Shown here piece by piece: positions 33,179 to 41,709 of a DNA stretch of 64,000 nucleotides (positions within the stretch are counted from its first letter, which is position 1; every line of letters begins with the position of its first letter). Below the pieces are notes generated by a model, which worked only from the letters and a program-made list of their open reading frames with translations, was not told where the DNA came from and did not search any database. Source of the DNA: CAYWXV01 sp964462535. GTDB lineage: Bacteria > Bacteroidota > Ignavibacteria > OLB7. A program made the translations under genes and the position numbers. The DNA lies in assembly GCA_964462535.1 (NCBI GenBank), contig CAYWXV010000008.1:30845-94844 (forward strand), in the 5' to 3' direction.

Positions 33179-34406
33179 CTCCGTCGTTCGCCGCACGCTC
33201 GCTGGCCCGCTCACGGATCTGGTCAGCGACGTCCGGGTAGTGATCAGTTATGCGCTCGTACGTCTTCCGGTCGAGCACGTAAAGATCGCAGTGAGTAAGC
33301 GCGTGAACACTGGCCGTCCGGACCTGGCCAAGAACCAGTGCGATCTCGCCAAAGAAATCTCCATCCGACATCCTCCTCAGAATGGTTCCGTCCATTCCCC
33401 GTGCCTCTGCCTCGCCACGGCTGATGAAGTACATTTCCTTCCCCCGCTCGCCCGCGCGGACGATAACGTCGCCGGGAAGAAACACCATCGGGCGCAACCT
33501 CAACGCAACCTCCCTCACGAACGCGTCGCTCGCGCCGTGAAAGAGGGGGACACGGTCGATAACCTCACGTTTGAGATGAAGCGAAATCTCCGCGGCAAGG
33601 CTCGCTGGTAACCGCTGAAGAAAGGCCTCTTCGTCGTAGCCCATCCTCTTTTCCCAGAGATAGGCATAGTGGTCCCGGACCCGACGTTGCATGGTGGCAG
33701 GAATGCCGCGATACCGCATGAATGCGTTCACTCCCTCCATCTCCTCCAGGTACTTTGTCCTGACTGGATCGATGTTTGACAGGAGACTTGCCACGTTGCC
33801 AATGATGAACCCGTAGATGCCAATGCCAACGAGCATCACGAGAATGGCATAGATCGTCTCGGGGACGTTCGCCGGCGTGATGTCCCCATATCCAACAGTG
33901 GTCAGCGTCTCAACGCACCAGTAGAGTGCGCGGATGTAGTTCTCGCCAATTCCCTTTGCCGGGTCGACCCCCCGAAGGGCGAGCCATCCGCAAGCGATCC
34001 AATGGGCCGACAACCCGAGCCAGTAGACGAAGAAGAGGAGTCGAAGCCCGCTGGCATTGCCAATGGTCCGCTGTCGCCAACGACGCATACCAAGACCGAC
34101 ACGGAAGAGTTTGGAGAGCTGGACCAGGTGAAACGGATTCAGCGGTCCAAGAATCTGAATCGGAAGGGCCGCTAGCAGGTCGAACGTCCGTATCACACTC
34201 CCCTCCCCTGCCGCATCCACACCGCGAAGACGGAGGATCAGATCGGCGATGAAGATCAGCGTGATCAACCAGTCGCCGATCGCCAGCGGGTCATTTGCAG
34301 GAACGGCGACAACGAGCCTGAAGGGGATTTCGATCGCCGCGGCTGTTGCTGCCAACAGAATCAGCAGATTCCAGATTCGGGTGGGTAGCTCTCTTCGAAG
34401 TTCCAT
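33063..34406 (-). CDS. Cyclic-nucleotide-gated potassium channel
   Basis: 447 residues from ATG 34406. Membrane segments lie at about 10-35, 45-62, 72-90, 120-145 and 182-206. The pore loop has the potassium selectivity filter TTVGYGD at 169-175, followed by a long helix. A C-terminal cyclic-nucleotide-binding domain (about 285-400) has GDVIVRAGERGKEMYFISRGEAEA and FFGEIALVLGQVRTASV, the phosphate-binding cassette with its conserved Arg. It would open to conduct K+ on cAMP or cGMP binding. Its 3' end covers 116 bp of the radical SAM gene in antisense. The start codon is only 2 bp from the desaturase start. Confidence 0.92.
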   Translation of the reverse strand: MELRRELPTRIWNLLILLAATAAAIEIPFRLVVAVPANDPLAIGDWLITLIFIADLILRLRGVDAAGEGSVIRTFDLLAALPIQILGPLNPFHLVQLSKLFRVGLGMRRWRQRTIGNASGLRLLFFVYWLGLSAHWIACGWLALRGVDPAKGIGENYIRALYWCVETLTTVGYGDITPANVPETIYAILVMLVGIGIYGFIIGNVASLLSNIDPVRTKYLEEMEGVNAFMRYRGIPATMQRRVRDHYAYLWEKRMGYDEEAFLQRLPASLAAEISLHLKREVIDRVPLFHGASDAFVREVALRLRPMVFLPGDVIVRAGERGKEMYFISRGEAEARGMDGTILRRMSDGDFFGEIALVLGQVRTASVHALTHCDLYVLDRKTYERITDHYPDVADQIRERASERAANDGVMESGLLEPEPPLPDEGHGDASNEKSTGDSEHDSMGGE

Positions 34407-34408
34407 GT

Positions 34409-35356
34409 ATGATCGATAACGTTCGTCATCGCCGTCGCACGACATGGCTACTTGCCGAGACGATCGGTGTTGCCATCCTGTTCTCCGTGATTGCCATGCG
34501 GTCGGATCGCGAGGCATGGGAGGTCATTGCCGTCGCCATTGTGATGGGGGTATGGCTCGACAGATTCTACATCGTCGCACATGAGGGCGTGCATAACAAG
34601 CTCCTCCCTGCACGACCCTGGCTGAACGACCTTGCGGCTCAGGTTCTGCTCCTTCCGCTGGCTGTCCCTCTGACAATCTACCGGAAGATCCATCTCTTCC
34701 ACCACGGGTCGAATCGAAAGGACCCAACGACAGCCGCTCTGGATGGATTCGTCGTTCGCGGCAGCGTCACTCCGCTCCGTCGGATATGGTACCGGAGCGT
34801 CTGGTTCTTCTATGTCTTCATGGGGGGATTCTTCATCCACTCGCTGATCACCATTCTTCTCTTCCTCGTTGTCCCGACCGCAACGTTGAAACGAATCGAT
34901 CCCGTCTTCAACGGGTGGCGGGCAGAGCTCAGGATTCGAGCGTGGGGAGAGTTCCTTTCGGGGCTTGCATTCCACGCCACAGTACTCGCAGTGGCCGGCA
35001 CCGACGTCTGGATGATCCTTCTGGGATGGCCGATCATTGCCTTCGCCTGGGTATGGTCCCTCCTCCTCTACATCTACCACTACGATACGACCATCGGTGC
35101 CGACGTCCGGCACAACGTCCGATCACTCCACGGTGGTGCCATAACTCGGTGGATCTTCCTGAACTTCAACGAGCACGCGACTCATCACTTCGATCCAACG
35201 ATCCCATGGTACCTCCTGCCTGAACGACGGCACAGGCTTCCAGAGCAGTTTGAGCAGAACAACAACGTCCGTTCGATCGTCGGTGCCATCCTGCAACAGC
35301 TCGGGGGTCCTCGGTTCGTTCACAAGGACATGCTCGACAAGGGGGAATCACGGTGA
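34409..35356 (+). CDS. Membrane fatty-acid desaturase/hydroxylase-fold protein
   Basis: 315 residues from ATG 34409. His boxes: HEGVH at 58-62, HLFHH at 95-99 and HATHH at 256-260, the di-iron ligands of the membrane desaturase/hydroxylase superfamily. At least four hydrophobic segments (about 12-30, 38-55, 78-94, 135-160, 195-230). The third box NEHATHHFDP is more like beta-carotene-type and FADS-like hydroxylases than the front-end enzyme at 5889. Reaction unknown: desaturation or hydroxylation of an acyl or isoprenoid chain. The last codons GTGA couple it to the GNAT. Confidence 0.88.
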   Translation: MIDNVRHRRRTTWLLAETIGVAILFSVIAMRSDREAWEVIAVAIVMGVWLDRFYIVAHEGVHNKLLPARPWLNDLAAQVLLLPLAVPLTIYRKIHLFHHGSNRKDPTTAALDGFVVRGSVTPLRRIWYRSVWFFYVFMGGFFIHSLITILLFLVVPTATLKRIDPVFNGWRAELRIRAWGEFLSGLAFHATVLAVAGTDVWMILLGWPIIAFAWVWSLLLYIYHYDTTIGADVRHNVRSLHGGAITRWIFLNFNEHATHHFDPTIPWYLLPERRHRLPEQFEQNNNVRSIVGAILQQLGGPRFVHKDMLDKGESR

Positions 35357-36006
35357 CAGATCGTCCGGTTATCCGCCGCGCAGAACACCGTGACATTGAC
35401 GGTATCGTTGCGGTCAAGAGCAGGCTGTTAATGCCGCGCGAGGAGGAGGCTACGTCGACAGGTGGATTCCTGCTCGGTTCGTCCCGTGACTGGTACGAAG
35501 CATTCGTGGACCAGGCGTTCTTTCACGTGTTGGAGGACCCTGAACGCGGGGTGGTCGGATTCGCGATTGCGCTCGGAGACGAGCTGATGAGATCCGGCGA
35601 GATATGGGGCCGTCGTTCGGAGGTGGAATGGTTGGAGGACGTCTCGCAGGCCGACGCCGGAAGGGTGGCCTACTTTGAGCAGCTGGCGATCCTACCCGAG
35701 CGACGGTACCGATTGTACGCTCCCTCGCTTGCCCTGGCACCGTACCGCGATCTGATCCAGACCGGGCACACCCACCTCTTCGCCACTGTTGTCCGCAAGC
35801 CGATTCACAACAAGGCAGCAATACCGTTGCTGACCGGAATCGGTGCGCGCCTGGTAGGGAGAATCGAGGAGGAGTACGATGGCGTCGGCCGTCTTGTCAG
35901 CGACATCTACATGGTCTGCATAGATCGCCCTTCATCGGACGACCCCGTCGAAAACACCCCTCTGGGAGGAAAGGTCCGGTCCATATTCTCGCGACTCGCA
36001 GAGTGA
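35353..36006 (+). CDS. GNAT-like acetyltransferase coupled to desaturase
   Basis: 217 residues from GTG 35353, whose GTGA overlaps the desaturase stop. VIRRAEHRDIDGIVAVK is a standard GNAT start. FEQLAILPERRYRLYAPSLALAPYRDLIQTG is the region of the acetyl-CoA loop, with RRYR instead of the usual R/Q-x-x-G-x-G/A, and VRKPIHNKAAIPLLTGIGARLVGRI follows. The altered loop may mean a different acyl donor. The 3' end overlaps lysine aminomutase by 100 bp, tail to tail. It is likely to act on the desaturase product or a shared substrate, but the sequence does not show which. Confidence 0.78.
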   Translation: MTDRPVIRRAEHRDIDGIVAVKSRLLMPREEEATSTGGFLLGSSRDWYEAFVDQAFFHVLEDPERGVVGFAIALGDELMRSGEIWGRRSEVEWLEDVSQADAGRVAYFEQLAILPERRYRLYAPSLALAPYRDLIQTGHTHLFATVVRKPIHNKAAIPLLTGIGARLVGRIEEEYDGVGRLVSDIYMVCIDRPSSDDPVENTPLGGKVRSIFSRLAE

Positions 36007-37166
36007 ACGCCACCGCAGTGTCGGCACATTGAGAGCCTGTGCTCCTCAATGCGCGGATAGATGATTGTCTCCCCGTTTCCCGATGGTACGATCCACCCTC
36101 GTTCGTCACCCACAAGGGTGGTCGTTGGGGCGAGCGGCACCTTCCCGGTACCACCCGGTGTATCCAGGACATAGGTCGGGAGTGCGAAGCCAGTCGTGGT
36201 TCCGGTGAGTTCGCGTATGATCTGGAGTCCCTGATCGAGCGAGGTTCTGAAATGCGAAAGTCCTTCCGATAGATCGCACTGGTAGAGGTAGTACGGTCTA
36301 CATCGGTGGCGAATCAACTCCTCGCCAAGACGCCGCAGCACCACGGGGCAATCGTTCACACCCTTCAGCAACACACTCTGGTTTCCGGTCGGCACACCAC
36401 TATCTGCCAGGAGATCGAGCGCACGGCGTGTGTCGTCTGGCGCAAGTTCGAACGGATGGTTGAAGTGAGTATTGACCCAGACTGGACCGTGACGACGGAG
36501 TATCGCGGCCAGGGATGGAGTGATCCGCTGAGGGAGGGCCACCGGAAAGCGGGTTCCGATACGGACGATCTCGACATGTTCGATCGAACGCAACTCAGCA
36601 AGGATCCAGTCGAGCCGATCGTCAGGCAGCAGAAGAGGATCGCCACCAGAGAGAAGCACGTCACGGATTGCGGGCGTGCGGCGAATGTAGTCGATCGCCT
36701 CGATCAGCAGGCCGGTTCCGATGCCCGCACCGTCTCCTACAATTCTTCGCCGCGTGCAGTACCGACAGTAGATGGGACACTCATGCGTGACGACGAGTAG
36801 AACGCGATCGTTGTATCTGTGGACAAGTGCCGGTGACGGGGACGACGCATCCTCGAGGAGGGGATCGGCAGACTCGATATCCGAAACGTGTAGTTCTGAC
36901 TCGACGGGAATCGCCTGACGGCGAATAGGACAGTCCGGATCGTCTGGATCGATGAGCGTAGCATAGTGAGGACTGATTCCGAAGCGGAAGATGCCGCTAG
37001 TCGTCGCCAGCGCACTTCGTTCGCTTTGGGTGAGGGGGACGATTCGCTCTATTTCCTCGGCGGTAGAGCAGCGGTTCCGCATCTGCCACCGATAATCGCC
37101 CCATTCTGCGTTGGAGACGTCACGCCAAAGTGGAATGGTGCGATAGTCGCGTGGAGAGACGAGCAT
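35907..37166 (-). CDS. kamA: Lysine 2,3-aminomutase
   Basis: 419 residues. The radical SAM cluster motif is C130-x3-C134-x2-C137 in ECPIYCRYCTRR. PLP is bound by K342 in PGGTGKVPL, and the substrate-binding aspartates D298 (YQCDLSEGLSHF) and D335 (VLDTPGG) are present, as in Clostridium KamA. A C-terminal MCRHCGG resembles the zinc-binding Cys of the family. The reaction is L-lysine to L-beta-lysine, used for beta-lysine degradation, acetylated beta-lysine osmolyte or EF-P lysylation. The last 30 residues, which overlap the GNAT gene, are unconserved in appearance. No EpmA or AblB is adjacent in the same orientation. Confidence 0.93.
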   Translation of the reverse strand: MLVSPRDYRTIPLWRDVSNAEWGDYRWQMRNRCSTAEEIERIVPLTQSERSALATTSGIFRFGISPHYATLIDPDDPDCPIRRQAIPVESELHVSDIESADPLLEDASSPSPALVHRYNDRVLLVVTHECPIYCRYCTRRRIVGDGAGIGTGLLIEAIDYIRRTPAIRDVLLSGGDPLLLPDDRLDWILAELRSIEHVEIVRIGTRFPVALPQRITPSLAAILRRHGPVWVNTHFNHPFELAPDDTRRALDLLADSGVPTGNQSVLLKGVNDCPVVLRRLGEELIRHRCRPYYLYQCDLSEGLSHFRTSLDQGLQIIRELTGTTTGFALPTYVLDTPGGTGKVPLAPTTTLVGDERGWIVPSGNGETIIYPRIEEHRLSMCRHCGGVHSASRENMDRTFPPRGVFSTGSSDEGRSMQTM

Positions 37167-37370
37167 CTTTGCGGATGTGGAGATGTTACCTTTACCTGTG
37201 GGAGAGGATCAATGTACTCCGGGGCGTACGATATCTCCTCACCCCATCCCTACCCTGCCAGATTCGGAAGCTCCTTCTGAATCATCCCACGCGTTTCGTC
37301 GCTTTCTGACCGGCCTCCGGCCATCGTCCCCTTCTGGGCGAGTACATCTTTCCAAATCCTATTCACACAC

Positions 37371-38975
37371 ATGCTATTCTCCATGAATGACGGGCAGCGA
37401 TGCCGGCCGAGTCTCCTTCGTCGAGTCGCACTCATGATTCTGCTTGCGGGATGCCTGCTGGCAGCGGGTGAAGCACAGGCACAACCGGTGTCACTCAGAA
37501 TCCTGGCGCCAAATGGCGGCGAGAACGCTGTCGTCGGATCGACGTTCAACATCCGCTGGACGGCGAACGGTCTGGTCGATACGCTCCTCTATGTGGAGTA
37601 CTCGACCGACAGCGGAGCTGTATGGCAATTCATTGACACCGCGCGTGCGGTCAACGGTTTCGACACTCTGGCCTGGACCGTCCCGAACGATACGACAAGG
37701 AACGCATTCGTCCGCGTTCGTCTCGCCGATTCCTCCCGCATCAGCAAATCGGCCCGACGATTCAACATCGTCACGGTCCTCCCGCCCCTCATTACCGTGA
37801 TCTCTCCGAATGGAGGTCAGATCCTGGTGGTGGATTCGGTTGTGAACATTCGGTGGAGCGCGCAGTCGGTGACGGGTACCCTCCACATCGAATACTCCGC
37901 CGACAGTGGTGCAACCTGGAAGGCAATCGGGACCAAACCGGCGCGCGAAGGCCTGGACACTCTCCCGTGGACCGTGCCGGACGACACGACGATGTACGCC
38001 TACGTTCGCGTGCGAACAGCGGACTCCGTTACCTTGGATCGTTCGAACTTCACCTTCCGCATCGTCACGTCATACAATCCGTCCGTCACGTTGATCTACC
38101 CGAATGGTGGGGAGGTCTTCGCCCCCGATTCTCTCGTGATCATCTCATGGAGAGAACAGGATCTGACCGGAAATGTCCGGGTGGAACTCTCGGTAGACAG
38201 CGGCAAGACATGGAGGCTGATTGGTCAACACGCCGCGATGAACGGGATGGACACATTGCACTGGACCGTCCCGAACGACTCGACCGACGCGGCCCTCATT
38301 CGTGTGGGTACGCAGGGGGGCGGAGGTACATCGCGACGCGACACGTCGAATGCATTCTTCAAGATCACTTCAGCACCACCGCCACCCCCCGCGTCGATTG
38401 GTGACGTGGGACCTAATGGCGGCATATACGCCCCCGACTCCGTGGTCCAGGTCTATTGGACTGCGGCAAACGTCGTAGGCATTCTCCGGGTGGAATACTC
38501 ACTTGATTCGGGTTCAACATGGAATCAAATCGCTCTGATTCCGGGTCGCGAGGGTCCTGACTCAACATCGTGGACAGTCCCGGGCGACAGCACCCGGACC
38601 GGTTTCTTCCGTGTGCGAACGCAGGATTCGAGCGTGGTGGCGATGACAACCGTCCCCTTTATCATCCGGATTCCTCAGACGGGTGCCGGTGTCGATCCTG
38701 CAGTTTCCAATCGATCAATCCGACTTCTCTCGACGGTTCCGCTCCCGGCCACCGAGAGAGTCTCAATCGTGTGGGAACAACGCGCGTCTGCGACGACCTC
38801 GGTGGTCCTGAGTGATGTGCACGGAAGAGTGGTGGCTCGCCTGGAACCGGCCAGGTATGAGGCAGGTACGTGCAGCACGTCGATCGATGTCCGTCCCCTA
38901 CCTCCGGGTCTATACATCGCAACGCTGCAAGCGGGACGCGACGTTCTCGAGACGAAGATTGTCGTGAGCCGATAG
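37371..38975 (+). CDS. Secreted repeat protein with T9SS C-terminal sorting domain
   Basis: 534 residues; ATG 37371 or 37383. A signal peptide (about 18-38, ending AGEAQA) leads into four copies of a 90-100-residue domain. Each has the same order: PNGGE/I, I.W.A..V.G.L.VEYS.DSG.TW, then D.LAWTVP.D.T....VRV.T. They start near residues 46, 140, 236 and 345. The C-terminal 80 residues (STVPLPATERVSIVW to LPPGLYIATLQAGRDVLETKIVV) match the type A sorting signal of type IX secretion. It is probably exported and fixed to the cell surface. The repeat type resembles Ser-Thr-rich adhesive domains. Confidence 0.9.
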   Translation: MLFSMNDGQRCRPSLLRRVALMILLAGCLLAAGEAQAQPVSLRILAPNGGENAVVGSTFNIRWTANGLVDTLLYVEYSTDSGAVWQFIDTARAVNGFDTLAWTVPNDTTRNAFVRVRLADSSRISKSARRFNIVTVLPPLITVISPNGGQILVVDSVVNIRWSAQSVTGTLHIEYSADSGATWKAIGTKPAREGLDTLPWTVPDDTTMYAYVRVRTADSVTLDRSNFTFRIVTSYNPSVTLIYPNGGEVFAPDSLVIISWREQDLTGNVRVELSVDSGKTWRLIGQHAAMNGMDTLHWTVPNDSTDAALIRVGTQGGGGTSRRDTSNAFFKITSAPPPPPASIGDVGPNGGIYAPDSVVQVYWTAANVVGILRVEYSLDSGSTWNQIALIPGREGPDSTSWTVPGDSTRTGFFRVRTQDSSVVAMTTVPFIIRIPQTGAGVDPAVSNRSIRLLSTVPLPATERVSIVWEQRASATTSVVLSDVHGRVVARLEPARYEAGTCSTSIDVRPLPPGLYIATLQAGRDVLETKIVVSR

Positions 38976-39000
38976 GGATTGCCCCATCTGCGCGCGCAGC

Positions 39001-39048
39001 AAAGTCAACTGCCCCGGATCGCTTCGGCGATCCGGGGCAGTTGACTTT
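39001..39048. terminator. Bidirectional terminator: perfect 22-bp stem with UUCG loop
   Basis: Arms 39001-39022 (starting AAAGTCAACTGCCCCGG) and 39027-39048 are exactly complementary over 22 bp, with loop TTCG at 39023-39026. The stem ends in AAA/TTT, giving short T runs on both sides. It lies between the convergent genes ending at 38975 (plus) and 39047 (minus) and overlaps the TAA stop of the latter. Confidence 0.95.
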
Positions 39049-39580
39049 AGAAGCCATCCTCCTTCTCCTTGAAGAGAAGATTGAACGTTGTCATTGACCC
39101 ATAGCATCGTGTTATGTATGCCTGAAGCTCGACCTTCTCGGCATCCGTGAGGACGTCGTTCGCGTTGATCTTCTGCTCCAGAACGCGAAGCTGATTCCTC
39201 ATCATCACAATCTTGTGGAAGAAAGTTTCCAACGGAAGATCCTTTGCCTGCAGTGACGTATCCGCCGGTATCATGGAAAGGGTTCCTCCCTTCCAACGCT
39301 GAGCCAGCCCGTCAAGAACCGAAGCGGGACGTTCGAGTTCGAGCGAATCGACGACAGCGCGCACCGTCTGACGGATGACATCCTTCAGCGGAATTGTCAA
39401 CCCCTCGACCGTCGCCACGGCTTCGGCGGGCGACACGGCGCTCCCTTCCGGTGAGACGGTCCTCTTTGCCCCATCGTCGAATCTGATGTCGGCAGTAAGC
39501 TCCGTCAACGCAACAACTTCACCTACTCCGTAGGCGGGATGCCGGACTTTCATGCCGATGTGTAGATCGTTGATTCGCAT
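39047..39580 (-). CDS. Hypothetical protein with CarD/Tudor-like N-terminal motif
   Basis: 177 residues from ATG 39580. The opening DLHIGMKVRHPAYGVGEVVALTELTADIRFDDG is an SH3/Tudor-like beta-barrel of the kind at the CarD N-terminus and UvrD/PcrA C-terminus (G-x-x-V-x-H-P-x-y-G-x-G-x-V). Residues about 75-177 are helical (IPLKDVIRQTVRAVVDSLEL, FHKIVMMRNQLRVLEQKINAN...LTDAEKVELQAYITRCYG). In CarD and UvrD this motif contacts RNA polymerase, so a transcription link is possible, but this is inference from a short motif. The stop lies inside the terminator stem. It is 145 bp downstream of argS, same strand. Confidence 0.75.
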   Translation of the reverse strand: MRINDLHIGMKVRHPAYGVGEVVALTELTADIRFDDGAKRTVSPEGSAVSPAEAVATVEGLTIPLKDVIRQTVRAVVDSLELERPASVLDGLAQRWKGGTLSMIPADTSLQAKDLPLETFFHKIVMMRNQLRVLEQKINANDVLTDAEKVELQAYITRCYGSMTTFNLLFKEKEDGF

Positions 39581-39725
39581 GTCTGATTGGGATTCGACGT
39601 GAATGTTGGAGGTTGAGGAGGACGGGCCGTCACGATTCGGCGGCTCGGCTGCCAAGCTCGACGTTGACGTTCGGGGTCACGAATTCCGCGTCGGCGGCTG
39701 CGTGCCCACCGGCAACGCGCAGGCT

Positions 39726-41522
39726 TCACATTCTCTCCGGCGCAGTGATTCCAAGAATCCCCAGCCCCAGTTCAAATTGACGCAACACGAGACGAACAAG
39801 AGAGAGCCATGATCCGCGAACACGTTCGTTGCTCTCGGTCAGGATGTGGCAGTTCGCATAGAAGCGACTGAACTCCTGAGCGAGCGTGAAAAGGAACTCG
39901 CACAGGTAGTTCGGTGCCCGTTTGTCGTAGGCCAGATAAAGCGCGTCTGGAAGTGCACAAAGCGAGAGAACAAGGTTCCTCTCGTTGTCTGACGGAGGGA
40001 TGATGTCACCCTCACCGAAGCCACGCTCCGCGGCCTTTCTGAGAATCGACTTGCACCGAACAGCGGTGTAGAGCAGGTATGCACCGGTTCGTCCCTCGAA
40101 CGACGTGAACTTCTCGAGATCGAAGATGTAGTTGGATGTCCGATGATTCATCAGATCCGCGTACTTGATTGTAGCAATACCGACCAGTCGTGCGATCTCA
40201 CTCCGTTCCGATTCGTCGTAGTCCTGGGCAACGCCCGTTTCCGTCATCCGGGAGAGCGCCTGTGCACGGGCCATTTCGATAAGGTCGTTCAGCTTCAGAA
40301 CACCGCCCGCTCGCGTCTTGAAGGGACGCCCATCCGGACCGTTCATCGTACCGAAGCCAAGGTGTTCCAAGTGGGCGTCGTCGGAAATACCAGTGCGTCG
40401 CGCAGCGCGGAACACCTGCTCGAAATGATTTCCCTGCCTGGCATCGACCACATAGAGGATCTCATCGGGCGCGAAGTCGCGGATCCTCTGTTTGATGGTT
40501 GCCAGATCGGTCGTCCCATACCCCACGCCGCCATCCCTGTTGATCAGGATCAACGGCGGTAACTCCTTCTCCCCTTCATCGGGTGGAAGGAAGATCACCT
40601 GCGCTCCGTCGCTCTCCTCGACGAACCCACCTGTCCTCAGGTGTTCAATCATTTCGGGAATAAGGGACTGCGCGTCACTTTCGCCATACCAGAGATCGAA
40701 ATCGACCTGCAGCGACGAGAAGTCCCTCTTGAGGGCTTCCATCGACACGGCCCGGAAGTGCTTCCAAAGAGCATAATAGCCAGGGTTGCCCCGCTGTAGC
40801 TCGGCAGTCGCCGCTCGCGCCTCATCCCTTGCAATGCGCTTAGCCTCCAAGGTGGCCTCATCATCCCCCTCCTTTGCTGTAGTCCGCGCGGACGCGATCG
40901 GATACATATCCTCCAGATCTTCAATCGTGACCGGTGATTCCTCCGGCCACGGGCCGTAATTGTCAGGATCGAAGAAGGGGAGATCCGGCTGTCGCCGTTT
41001 CAACTCGACAATCAGCAGGCCCATCTGCAATCCCCAATCCCCCAGGTGGATATCGCTGACGACGTCATCGCCAACAAAGGCGATCAATCGATGGAGACTG
41101 TCCCCGATAATTGACGATCTGAGATGCCCGACGTGCATGGACTTGGCGACATTCGGGCCTCCATAGTCCATGACAATTCTACGCGGAGCGCTGGCGATGG
41201 GAACACCGTGCCGCGGGTCGGCGGAGATACGGGAGATCCAGTCGCCAAGGAAGGCATCGGTGAGGGTGATATTGATAAAGCCCGGCCCGGCGATGGAGAG
41301 ATCGGCGAAGATTTCCGGCTCCTCAACTGCGTCGATGATTGCCTGAGCGACCTCGCGGGGATTCTCCTTTCGTACCTTGGCGGCTGGGAGCGCACCATTG
41401 CACTGGAACTGTCCAAGCTCCGGCCGACCCGACACCTCAACACCTCCATACGACGGATCGAGACCGACCGACTCGAATGCGTTGCGAAATATCGATGTGA
41501 TTCTGCTGCGAAGTGAAGTCAT
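39726..41522 (-). CDS. argS: Arginyl-tRNA synthetase
   Basis: 598 residues. The Add-1 N-terminal domain (1-90) is followed by the class Ia catalytic core with GGPNVAKSMHVGHLRSSIIGD (HIGH motif as HVGH, about 126-129), DWGLQMGLLI, and ARQGNHFEQVF...HLGFGTM...GRPFKTRAGG. No KMSK signature is visible, as usual in ArgRS, with the fold ending in FKTRAGG. An alpha-helical anticodon-binding domain (about 460-598) has MNHRTSNYIFDLEKFTSFEGRTGAYLLYTAVRCKSILRKA and a final LGILGITAPERM. It charges tRNA-Arg. A TATCTTCG element stands 6 nt before the start. Confidence 0.97.
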   Translation of the reverse strand: MTSLRSRITSIFRNAFESVGLDPSYGGVEVSGRPELGQFQCNGALPAAKVRKENPREVAQAIIDAVEEPEIFADLSIAGPGFINITLTDAFLGDWISRISADPRHGVPIASAPRRIVMDYGGPNVAKSMHVGHLRSSIIGDSLHRLIAFVGDDVVSDIHLGDWGLQMGLLIVELKRRQPDLPFFDPDNYGPWPEESPVTIEDLEDMYPIASARTTAKEGDDEATLEAKRIARDEARAATAELQRGNPGYYALWKHFRAVSMEALKRDFSSLQVDFDLWYGESDAQSLIPEMIEHLRTGGFVEESDGAQVIFLPPDEGEKELPPLILINRDGGVGYGTTDLATIKQRIRDFAPDEILYVVDARQGNHFEQVFRAARRTGISDDAHLEHLGFGTMNGPDGRPFKTRAGGVLKLNDLIEMARAQALSRMTETGVAQDYDESERSEIARLVGIATIKYADLMNHRTSNYIFDLEKFTSFEGRTGAYLLYTAVRCKSILRKAAERGFGEGDIIPPSDNERNLVLSLCALPDALYLAYDKRAPNYLCEFLFTLAQEFSRFYANCHILTESNERVRGSWLSLVRLVLRQFELGLGILGITAPERM

Positions 41523-41528
41523 GGGGAG

Positions 41529-41536
41529 CGAAGATA
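41529..41536 (-). promoter_or_regulatory. Putative promoter element TATCTTCG before argS
   Basis: TATCTTCG, then CTCCCC, then ATG (41522) on the minus strand: the same layout as mutL. No Shine-Dalgarno sequence, so a leaderless transcript is plausible. Confidence 0.4.
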
Positions 41537-41709
41537 AGAGGTTGGCAGATGGTACGCAGCGATTGTACGAGAGTCATTGGCGGTGCCCGGATCGTCGACT
41601 CTCGTCCGTGTTCGGATGTTCTGCGGACGGTGACGGACCTCAGCGTTCGTTTGCCCGATACAATGACGCAAAACGCCCACGTGCCCAGTTGGTACTCGAT
41701 AGCCCCGAC

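Noticed and set aside
34409..37166. AblA-AblB acetyl-beta-lysine osmolyte operon
   Set aside because: KamA is convergent with the GNAT, and the GNAT is shorter than and unlike AblB; kept only as a loose idea.
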